A stretch of 15,226 nucleotides of DNA, taken from assembly GCA_002331335.1 (NCBI GenBank), contig DCZO01000018.1, positions 177,140 to 192,365 of the forward strand. The letters run 5' to 3'. Every line of letters starts with the position of its first letter. Position 1 is the first letter of the stretch. This stretch comes from Nitrospira sp. UBA2082 (GTDB lineage: Bacteria; Nitrospirota; Nitrospiria; Nitrospirales; Nitrospiraceae). A model generated the notes under the pieces. That model was not told where the DNA came from. It did no database searches and worked only from the letters and a program-made list of their open reading frames with translations. The position numbers were made by a program, and so were the translations under genes. Shown one piece after another: positions 1 through 5,481 of the stretch.

Positions 1-630
1 GGCGCTGATGATGCCGAGCGTCACCGTGGAACTCAACCCGAAGGGGCTGCCTACGGCCAGGACGAGATCGCCCACCTGTAATTTTTCATACTCCGCCCAC
101 TTGAGTGACGGCAGATCCTTGGCCTCGATCTTGATGACGGCCAAATCGGTTTTCGGATCGGTGCCGATGATCTTGGCGGAAAACTCGCGCCGGTCGTTCA
201 AGGTCACCGTGATCTGGCTTGCGCCTTCGACGACGTGATTGTTCGTGACGATATAGCCGTTCGGGTCGACCACGACACCGGAACCAGCACTCTGCTCAGG
301 CCGGCCATGCGGCGAAGGCGGCGTGGGGGGCATCGGCGGTGGCGTCGGTAATTCTTCTCCACCCGGCTCCTCACCGGGCGGCTTTCCGAAAGGACCAGGA
401 GGCAGCCCCCCCCCGCGGCGGCGCCCCCCCTCCCCTCCGCCGGTCACGGCGATATTGACAACTGCGGGCGTCGTTTTCTTCACGATCTCGGAAAAGCCCT
501 GAGCAAACGCCGGCGGAACTCCAGCGGCTGAGGCGGACACCCCACCCTCAAAGCCGATGAGGACACAGAACCCCAACAGCAATCCACCGCCAATTGACCA
601 TGCGGTCATGGACTGACGTCGATACACCAT
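1..630 (-). CDS. HtrA/DegP-type trypsin-like serine protease, N-terminal part (runs off the left edge)
   Basis: Periplasmic or membrane-tethered serine protease of the DegP/DegQ/HtrA family, involved in quality control of envelope proteins. The 210 visible residues begin with an N-terminal hydrophobic signal/anchor (about residues 9-28). A linker rich in Gly, Arg and Pro follows (about 64-113), then the start of the protease fold with SGVVVDPNGYIVTNNHVV. Catalytic His132 lies in TNNHVV and Asp162 in DPKTDLAVIK. The stretch GDLVLAVGSPFGL just before the cut is also typical. The catalytic Ser (GNSGG) and any PDZ domains lie outside the window. ATG at 630 is preceded by GGAGG at a 9-nt spacing. 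The linker is encoded by a run of nine G and another of seven G on the coding strand. The family call is firm; which DegP paralogue this is cannot be told. Confidence 0.93.
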   Translation of the reverse strand, partial: MVYRRQSMTAWSIGGGLLLGFCVLIGFEGGVSASAAGVPPAFAQGFSEIVKKTTPAVVNIAVTGGGEGGRRRGGGLPPGPFGKPPGEEPGGEELPTPPPMPPTPPSPHGRPEQSAGSGVVVDPNGYIVTNNHVVEGASQITVTLNDRREFSAKIIGTDPKTDLAVIKIEAKDLPSLKWAEYEKLQVGDLVLAVGSPFGLSSTVTLGIISA

Positions 631-757
631 AGAAGTAATCCTCCAGAAGATTGATCTCATCCAGCCCCCCCAAGACACAGCGCTCCCCTGACTTCCGGCT
701 TCGTCTCCGAATCGGACACTTCATGGTCCTACGATGCCGGTACGCCATGAACGCATC

Positions 758-787
758 ATCTTACACTAATCTTTCCTTGGGCTTCAA
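758..787 (-). promoter_or_regulatory. Possible sigma70-like promoter for the HtrA gene
   Basis: On the - strand, TTGAAG (787-782) and TAAGAT (763-758) are separated by 18 nt, upstream of the HtrA start codon at 630. Each hexamer matches its consensus at four of six positions. The implied leader is about 125 nt. This is pattern matching only, and chance occurrence is possible. Confidence 0.3.
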
Positions 788-844
788 AGAGGAAAAGTCT
801 AGAAAATTGGGCCCGCACCAGCCTGTACCTCGCGCTATTCAAGG

Positions 845-914
845 GATCGCCGGTTGCTTTCGCCCCATGTTTCCAGTACGGTGGCGCGAAACTGCTTCAA
901 TAGGCTCAGTGGTG
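845..914 (+). repeat. Duplicated leader, copy 1 (upstream of the longer lipoprotein gene)
   Basis: By eye, about 58 of 70 bases match positions 3922-3991 without gaps, ending at the GTG start codon of each paralogous lipoprotein. The duplication that produced the pair therefore included DNA upstream of the coding region. The substitutions are not confined to third codon positions, so I read the segment as non-coding duplicated DNA. In both copies the frame is open through the segment, but copy 2 has no in-frame start codon within it. Confidence 0.75.
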
Positions 915-1964
915 ACTCTTTCCAGCAAGACATCTTCACGCCGACCATTCTCCGCCGCATCCCTGACCCTGGCCGGATATGCAGTCTTGCTGGGTGCCGG
1001 ATGCGCCCGGCACCTGGAATTCCCTCCTATGGGTGAGCCGCTCCCCTATATCGTCAAGCTCGAACTCTCTCCGTCCATCACGCCGCACACGTTTCATTAC
1101 ACAGACTCCTGCGGACAGCCGGAAGAAATCCCGATCGGTCATCAGATCGAGGCGGCGCTGCATGAAGGGGCGCGCCGAACGTTCAAGACGGTGATCTCCG
1201 ACGACGACGCCGGCAAGAGCATCGCACCAGATCATGTGATCAAGATCGACATCCGCGATTGGTTCTTCGATCTCGATAAGGACGCGCTGTACGATCGGGC
1301 TCCCGCTACCCTGCGGATGAATGCGTTCGCGCGGATGCATGACAAGACCGGCGCCCTGCTACGGGAAACAGAGTTCAAGGTCGTCCGGCAGGAACGGCTT
1401 CGGCTGGAGCGGGTCGGCAAGAACTGCGATTACATCATCGACCCGTTCATTGAGAATACCGCCGTTGAATTGGCTTACACGCTCTTCATGGATACCAGAG
1501 TCGCGCTCGGAGGCCCATCCGCCTCGCCTCCGGTCGCTGAATCCCCTCCTGATTCACCGAGTTCGTCTTCCACAGGCGGCCCCTTCTCAACCGCGTCCGC
1601 GTCGCCGTCGACGCTTCGCTTCAAAGCCCTGCTGCTCGACGAGAACAGCAATCTGATGTTTGAGGGTGGTGAGCATGTCCGCGTCCGCGTGGATGTCGTC
1701 AATATCGGGACAACCCCGGTTGAGCACGCGTTGGCCTCGCTCGCCGGCACTCCGGCGGTCATCGAACAATTTCCCTCGACCAGCTTGAGGATGCCCACGC
1801 TGCTGCCAGGCCAGACAAGAACCGTTGAATTCATCGCCACCTTGCCCGTGACCATTCAGCCGCTTCAAGCCGAGATCCATGTACGGATCGCTGAAGCGAA
1901 TGGCGCTGCGGCTCCTCCACAAACGCTGCCCTTCCGGATAGAGCCGGCAAGCGGGCAAAGATAA
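912..1964 (+). CDS. Putative lipoprotein with a C-terminal beta-sandwich-like domain (long paralogue)
   Basis: 350-residue predicted envelope lipoprotein with no recognised family name. An Arg-containing N-terminus and a hydrophobic stretch (about 14-30) end in a lipobox-like LLGAGC with Cys31. Residues about 45-200 form one domain containing a KIDIRDWFFD segment, vaguely like the auxiliary lipoproteins of envelope transporters. A Ser/Pro-rich linker (about 201-232) follows. Residues about 233-345 form a second domain with alternating beta-strand character and a VRVRVDVVNIGTTPV segment, as in CARDB/NEW3-type adhesion or extracellular modules. I chose GTG at 912 rather than the first in-frame ATG at 651, because the paralogue at 3989 starts at the exactly corresponding GTG and the hydrophobic segment then sits where a signal peptide should. 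Shine-Dalgarno support is weak. It is divergent from the HtrA gene. Confidence 0.75.
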   Translation: MTLSSKTSSRRPFSAASLTLAGYAVLLGAGCARHLEFPPMGEPLPYIVKLELSPSITPHTFHYTDSCGQPEEIPIGHQIEAALHEGARRTFKTVISDDDAGKSIAPDHVIKIDIRDWFFDLDKDALYDRAPATLRMNAFARMHDKTGALLRETEFKVVRQERLRLERVGKNCDYIIDPFIENTAVELAYTLFMDTRVALGGPSASPPVAESPPDSPSSSSTGGPFSTASASPSTLRFKALLLDENSNLMFEGGEHVRVRVDVVNIGTTPVEHALASLAGTPAVIEQFPSTSLRMPTLLPGQTRTVEFIATLPVTIQPLQAEIHVRIAEANGAAAPPQTLPFRIEPASGQR

Positions 1965-2417
1965 CCAGCGTCCCCAAATCGTTCCTGCCCTCAGACTGAA
2001 GGCCCCAGCCGCCACCCTCGCTTACCACACGTTCCGCGCTGGCTTTTCCAAAACGCCCAAGCCCGCACGATTCCTAGCGGTTCGCTGGCAAGCAGTTCAA
2101 CTGCAGGGCTCGTGGCTCTTCCAACACAAGACGTAATTGTAGTCAAAGATGGAACTGAGGTCAGATTGGCCCTATCACTATCACCACGCACCTAACCTCT
2201 CGCGCCTATCGCCAGCAAGTGGCTTTGAATGCCTGCCCCGCTTGACTCCATCCCCTCACGGGAGCGATGCTATTCAAATCCCGGAGGTGCCGTATGAAAC
2301 CGGGGTAGACGTTTTTCTATCTGCGCTTCTGTCTCCTGCGTCCCCCCACATGCCCTCGCCGATTCTCTACCTGCAAGGGCGTTTCCCTGTTTCTCACCCC
2401 TCTCAAGGAGGTTGGCC
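1965..2417. other. Intergenic stretch, no convincing gene
   Basis: About 450 nt lie between the lipoprotein and the small secreted protein. Open frames here have no ribosome site and read like non-coding sequence. Around 2071-2130 there is a weak resemblance to the dispersed repeat at 3818-3880 and 5177-5240 (shared CGATTCCT, then GTTCAAC against ATTCAAC), too diverged to call with confidence. No terminator with a U tract and no clear promoter was found. Confidence 0.4.
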
Positions 2418-2783
2418 ATGAAAACCTCACTCATTGTGTATCTTGCTGCAGCCGTGGTGCTCCTCATGATGTCCGTCGCGCTCGCCAACCCGGCGATGCT
2501 GCCCAAACACCCGGGGTATCCGATGGCGAAAGCCGTCGATCCGGTGAACGGGCAGTTGCTTGCGAACGATCCAGGCCAGACGAATGCAACGGGTGTGGAG
2601 GCACTTGCCAATGCCGCGGTCTTCGATGACAGTCACAGCAAACAGAATTTGCTCGCCAATGAAGACAATCAGCGGATCGTGGAAAAGCCGGGAGCAGGTC
2701 TGTTGCCAAAAGTGCAGGGGCCGCACATCATGATCAAACCACCCGTCAAGGAAGGGACGAAAGTAATTGCCGCTCCGAAGTGA
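2418..2783 (+). CDS. Small secreted protein of unknown function
   Basis: 121-residue protein with a textbook Sec signal peptide: MKTSL, then a long hydrophobic core ending in SVALA, with likely cleavage before NPAML. The mature part is about 98 residues, polar, without cysteines, and contains two similar short segments (QLLANDPGQTN and NLLANEDNQR). It has a basic Pro/Lys-rich tail. I recognise no domain. ATG at 2418 is preceded by AAGGAGG at a 6-nt spacing, far better than the TTG two codons upstream, which overlaps the ribosome site. A perfect 12-bp inverted repeat about 55 nt downstream may end the transcript. The gene structure is well supported; the function is unknown. Confidence 0.8.
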   Translation: MKTSLIVYLAAAVVLLMMSVALANPAMLPKHPGYPMAKAVDPVNGQLLANDPGQTNATGVEALANAAVFDDSHSKQNLLANEDNQRIVEKPGAGLLPKVQGPHIMIKPPVKEGTKVIAAPK

Positions 2784-2839
2784 TGACACGGTGCTCGGCG
2801 AGACCAGTCGCTATGATCCGGTTGCTTGCCGTAACAACA

Positions 2840-2873
2840 AAGGAGGGTGAGGGGGTTTCTCCTCACCCTCCTT
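2840..2873. terminator. Perfect 12-bp inverted repeat, possible terminator hairpin
   Basis: AAGGAGGGTGAG (2840-2851) pairs exactly with CTCACCCTCCTT (2862-2873) across a 10-nt loop. No T tract follows on the + strand (GGACCCGG). On the - strand a modest TTTGTTGTTA run follows. The position just after 2418-2783 suggests a transcript end or an mRNA-stabilising hairpin for that gene. Confidence 0.55.
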
Positions 2874-2899
2874 GGACCCGGAAGGGGCTTCGAGGGACG

Positions 2900-3403
2900 A
2901 TGTCTCGCCCTGTTGGCTATTATCTTGCAGGGCCAGAACACCTGTGGAAGCTGCTATATAGTGCCGGTCGGCCGCTTGTCCTTTCTCGACCACGCATCCG
3001 TGATCATCGTCCAAGGCATCGGCGCTCTTATCGAGCCGCACCTGGTGCGGATCTCACGCCCGTGTATGAACTGATTTTCCGGCGTATGCGCCACATCGGG
3101 CTGAGCTGGCGATATGCGCACCCGCGCCTGTACGCCATCGATCTGGGATCCCTGCCAAACCCAGCAGAAGACGATGTTCCAGAAGCACTCGGCTACAATC
3201 CCACCGGAAGTTTTTGGCGTGAGCGGCAGCTTGCGGAACGCCAGACGGAGCGAGCCGAGTTTCAGAAAGATCTGGACGACGCGTACCGCGCCTCTGTTCA
3301 TGACGCCTATGTTGGCCCACCCCCCGCTACGGTGCGCGCGTACCAGCGGGTATATGGCCGCAACCCAGACGGTTGGCCTCCACAAGTCGAGGATCAGGAA
3401 TGA
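2900..3403 (+). CDS. Hypothetical protein, possibly frame-disturbed at its 5' end
   Basis: 167-residue ORF from an ATG preceded by GAGGG at a very short spacing. The C-terminal half (from about VYELIFRRMR) looks like genuine protein: mixed charge, several Trp and Tyr, and a helical Glu/Arg/Gln-rich stretch (ERQLAERQTERAEFQKDLDD). The N-terminal third is unusually Arg/Pro-rich. In the same region the next frame gives a hydrophobic, signal-like reading (LALLAIILQG), so the true 5' end may lie in another frame or the gene may carry a frameshift. No family was recognised. It lies between the small secreted protein and the broken coiled-coil ORF, all on one strand. The exact start is uncertain. 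Confidence 0.4.
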   Translation: MSRPVGYYLAGPEHLWKLLYSAGRPLVLSRPRIRDHRPRHRRSYRAAPGADLTPVYELIFRRMRHIGLSWRYAHPRLYAIDLGSLPNPAEDDVPEALGYNPTGSFWRERQLAERQTERAEFQKDLDDAYRASVHDAYVGPPPATVRAYQRVYGRNPDGWPPQVEDQE

Positions 3404-3517
3404 CGCACTCACGTGGTGAAGGTGAGCCTGACGGTCAATCAAGAACAAAGCCCCCCCTTTTCGTGCGCTCCAACGGCAGATTGCATTTTCTGTTCGATCA
3501 GGCTATACCTCCGCTCC

Positions 3518-3787
3518 ATGAACGACGCTCAGGTCGAAGAGATCAAGCGGCATTTTGGAGTGGTCGCTGAGGCTCTCCGCAGCGACATCCGCCAAATCGC
3601 AGAAGGCCACTCGGATATTCGCCGTGAACTGCGGGAGGTTCGTGACGAATTTCGAGATGAATTCAAAGAAATGCGCGCCCTGATGCGGCTGTCATTTTCC
3701 TAGCTCGACCAGCGGATGCGGATGCTGGAAACAGACATTTCGACGCTCAAAGCTCGTGTGGATCGCCTCGAAAGCCCCCACGCCTAA
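3518..3787 (+). pseudogene. Small coiled-coil protein interrupted by an in-frame amber codon
   Basis: From ATG 3518 the frame gives 61 residues (MNDAQVEEIKRHFGVVAEAL onward), a charged helical protein rich in Arg/Glu with RRELREVRDEFRDEFKE-type coiled-coil character, ending at TAG 3701-3703. The same frame then continues for 27 more codons with an equally good coiled coil (LDQRMRMLETDISTL, then KARVDRLES) before TAA at 3785-3787. The smooth continuation suggests one 89-residue protein in which a codon such as CAG (Gln) has become TAG. It could be a nonsense mutation, a sequencing error or, less likely, readthrough. No good ribosome site precedes ATG 3518, which fits decay. The frame is also open upstream to 3413, but that part does not look coding. 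Confidence 0.65.
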
Positions 3788-3817
3788 CTTCCGTCATTAC
3801 CAGCCAACCGCGCTGAC

Positions 3818-3880
3818 CCGCGCGATTCCTGGCAACTCGCAAGTCACGAATTCAACCGGCTCTCGCAATCCACAATACAA
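3818..3880 (+). repeat. Dispersed repeat, copy 1
   Basis: It starts at a shared CGCGATTCCT and continues through AATTCAACCGGC to CCACAATAC. It is similar to 5177-5240, which has the same landmarks with substitutions and small length differences. A third, weaker match may lie near 2071-2130. Its nature is unknown, and no terminal inverted repeats or target duplications were seen. Confidence 0.5.
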
Positions 3881-3921
3881 AATCCGACCCCTAACTTCCT
3901 CGTTCGTCAGGTCGTCCAGTG

Positions 3922-3991
3922 GATAGCCGGTTGCTTTCGCCCTATATGTCCAGTACGGTGGCGTGAAACTGTCGCAACAGGTTCGGTCGTG
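3922..3991 (+). repeat. Duplicated leader, copy 2 (upstream of the short lipoprotein gene)
   Basis: This is the counterpart of 845-914, with about 58 of 70 positions identical, ending at the GTG start of the short paralogue. Together with the coding similarity it marks the left boundary of the duplicated block. Confidence 0.75.
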
Positions 3992-4645
3992 ACCCCTTAC
4001 AGTAAGACACCTTCACTTCGATCATTCTCCGCCGCACATCTGATCCTGGCCGGATGTACCATCCTGCTGAGCCCCGGATGCGCCTGGAACCTGGGAATTC
4101 CTCCGAAGGGAGAAGCACTGCCCTCTACGGTCACCCTCGAGTCATCTCCTTCCAAAACCACCTCTGCGTCGCTGTCGAAACTCCGCTTCAAAGCCCTGCT
4201 GCTCGATGGGAACGGCAATTTGTTTCTGGAAAGTGGCGAAGAGGTTCGGGTGCACGTGGATGTCGTCAATACCGGCCCGACCCCGATTCAGAAAGCCTCA
4301 GTTTCCCTCACCGGCACGCCGTCGGTCATCGGACAATTCCCGGCGACAACCCTGACAATTCCACCGCTGCAACCGGGAGAAACCAAGTCGCTGGAATTCG
4401 CGGCGACCTTGCCTTCAAGCCTTCAACCGCAACAGGTCGAGATCCGTGTGTCCGTCACCGAATCAGGGGGAGCCGCTGCACGGCCTCAGACGCTGCTGTT
4501 CATCATTCAGCCGGCTGGCGCCGGAGCCGACGACGTGGACCAGATTCCGGCTCCAGTCTCGGATTTTCACCAACCCCAGACCTACGTCGTCTCCATGCTC
4601 GTCTTATCCAAACTCGCCGCGCTGACCGGCGTCGAAACACCCTGA
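3989..4645 (+). CDS. Putative lipoprotein (short paralogue lacking the central domain)
   Basis: 218-residue paralogue of the lipoprotein at 912-1964. The signal region aligns residue for residue, with two possible lipobox cysteines: Cys23 in LAGC (the long copy has Tyr there) and Cys31 in LLSPGC (shared). The two copies agree up to about residue 54. The short copy then jumps directly to the C-terminal domain (LRFKALLLD onward, about 64-170), missing about 170 residues that include the whole first domain and the Ser/Pro linker. The last ~40 residues (after IIQPAG) do not match the long copy, and the final codons lie inside a 39-bp repeat also found at 5142-5180, so the C-terminus may have been altered by recombination. 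The GTG start has no strong Shine-Dalgarno. The function is unknown; the envelope location is an inference from the signal peptide. Confidence 0.72.
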   Translation: MTPYSKTPSLRSFSAAHLILAGCTILLSPGCAWNLGIPPKGEALPSTVTLESSPSKTTSASLSKLRFKALLLDGNGNLFLESGEEVRVHVDVVNTGPTPIQKASVSLTGTPSVIGQFPATTLTIPPLQPGETKSLEFAATLPSSLQPQQVEIRVSVTESGGAAARPQTLLFIIQPAGAGADDVDQIPAPVSDFHQPQTYVVSMLVLSKLAALTGVETP

Positions 4646-4650
4646 TCCGC
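4612..4650 (+). repeat. 39-bp repeat, copy 1 (over the stop codon of the short lipoprotein)
   Basis: ACTCGCCGC through TCCGC matches 5142-5180 with four mismatches in 39 positions. It covers the last 11 codons and the stop of the short lipoprotein gene. Confidence 0.75.
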
Positions 4651-4744
4651 CACCTGAACATCTACCCAGTCCACGACCGAGTAACGGCGTCCGCCCTGTT
4701 CTATCGCCGGTCGACGAGCCTATCGAGGAGGAGTACTATGCGGC

Positions 4745-4924
4745 ATGGCCCTGCGCTGGAAACTGCTTCTTGGTCTTGGGACCGCTCTGATCACCCTCGG
4801 CCTAGGCATCGACTGGCCGCCCCAAACAGACTCCTCGCTGCCAAACACCAGATCTTTTTTCCTGCTCCTGGGCGGAGTCATCGGCATTAGCGGATTGGTG
4901 ATTGGGCTGACACGGAACAAATAG
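4745..4924 (+). CDS. Small membrane protein, two predicted helices
   Basis: 59-residue ORF starting MALRWKLLLGLGTALITLG. A first hydrophobic helix (about 5-23) is followed by a polar loop (WPPQTDSSLPNTRS), a second helix (about 37-54, FFLLLGGVIGISGLVIGL) and a basic end (TRNK). A strong GAGGAGGAG ribosome site lies 11-13 nt before the ATG. An alternative ATG at 4738 is closer to that site, but its frame overlaps the lipoprotein region and does not look coding. The hydrophobic periodicity and positively charged ends support a real inner-membrane peptide. No family was recognised and its partner is unknown. Confidence 0.6.
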   Translation: MALRWKLLLGLGTALITLGLGIDWPPQTDSSLPNTRSFFLLLGGVIGISGLVIGLTRNK

Positions 4925-5043
4925 AAGCCAGGCCAAGACCGAGGAAGCTCACCACACGTGCCCTCCTCACACGACCGAGAGATAGCAGTCTTAAGCACGA
5001 TGGCATGAAGCACCCGAAGGGACCATTCAACCGGAATGGGAAG

Positions 5044-5136
5044 TCATCGTGACCTCGACAACGCCAGGATGCTGGATTTTCTATACTCGTCTTTCGGGAA
5101 GACACGGCCTGTGAGCAGCGTGTCAAAGATATGTTG
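5044..5136 (-). pseudogene. Orphan 3' fragment of a DUF900-type hydrolase gene
   Basis: Read on the - strand, this encodes HIFDTLLTGRVFPKDEYRKS and continues to ALSRSR and a TGA stop. It is almost identical to the last 29 residues of the intact hydrolase at 9361-10347, which ends ALSRAR. At DNA level, 5063-5117 and 9380-9434 are identical over 55 nt. Nothing upstream of the fragment resembles the rest of the hydrolase, so it is a remnant or partial duplication and not a gene. Confidence 0.85.
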
Positions 5137-5141
5137 CGTGG

Positions 5142-5180
5142 ACTCGCCGCACTGACCGGCGTCGAAGCACGCTGATTCGC
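5142..5180 (+). repeat. 39-bp repeat, copy 2
   Basis: It matches 4612-4650 at 35 of 39 positions. It begins a few bases after the hydrolase fragment and runs into the dispersed repeat at 5177-5240, so three unrelated sequence pieces abut here. Confidence 0.75.
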
Positions 5181-5240
5181 GCGATTCCTGACGGCTGCAC
5201 GTCGAGAATTGAACCGGCCCTTGCACCACAGAACACATGA
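5177..5240 (+). repeat. Dispersed repeat, copy 2
   Basis: It shares CGCGATTCCT, GAATTGAACCGGC (against GAATTCAACCGGC) and a CCACA(G)AA-like end with 3818-3880. No coding potential was recognised. Confidence 0.5.
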
Positions 5241-5481
5241 TCTGAGGTGCCCTCATGTTAATAGACCTGCTCAGACAATCGGTTAGTCCCGTATTCTCAC
5301 CTCCACCCCATTCCACTCACGGTGAATCCACTCTCATTCTCAGCAGAGACCATCCTTTGCAACTGATTGACTAGATCTAAGTAGCAAGTCAGGAAATTCT
5401 GGTGTTTGCCCCGACCTGGTGAGAGGATGAAGGCCGTCCATTCGGTATGCTGATCGTGTATCGAGACAAGGTGATCTAGAC

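Larger units (their letters stand above)
4925..5481. other. Intergenic mosaic of repeat fragments before the CHAT gene
   Basis: About 560 nt without an intact gene. They hold the orphan 3' end of a hydrolase gene (5044-5136, - strand), the second copy of a 39-bp repeat (5142-5180) and a dispersed repeat (5177-5240). A 90-codon ORF on the - strand across 5044-5316 is a chimera of these pieces. Just after them is a small palindrome, TGAGG-TGC-CCTCA (5243-5255). The last ~150 nt should contain the promoter of the CHAT operon, but I see no good pair of hexamers. AAGGTGAT precedes the CHAT start codon. Confidence 0.6.

Noticed and set aside
651..911. N-terminal extension of the long lipoprotein from the in-frame ATG at 651
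   Set aside because: It would bury the signal peptide about 87 residues inside the protein. The short paralogue has no start codon in the corresponding duplicated leader, and its start is a GTG at the equivalent of 912.
2149..2421. 90-codon + strand ORF upstream of the small secreted protein
   Set aside because: It has no Shine-Dalgarno, a low-complexity Pro/Ser/His composition, and it overlaps the ribosome site and start of the 2418 gene.
4054..4890. 278-codon + strand ORF overlapping the short lipoprotein
   Set aside because: It is Arg-, His- and Pro-rich nonsense in the alternate frame of a lipoprotein with clear homology to the gene at 912-1964. It also runs through the ribosome site of the small membrane protein.
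5044..5316. 90-codon - strand ORF as a real gene
   Set aside because: Only its last 29 codons have homology (to the hydrolase 3' end). The rest is made of repeat pieces and lacks a ribosome site.
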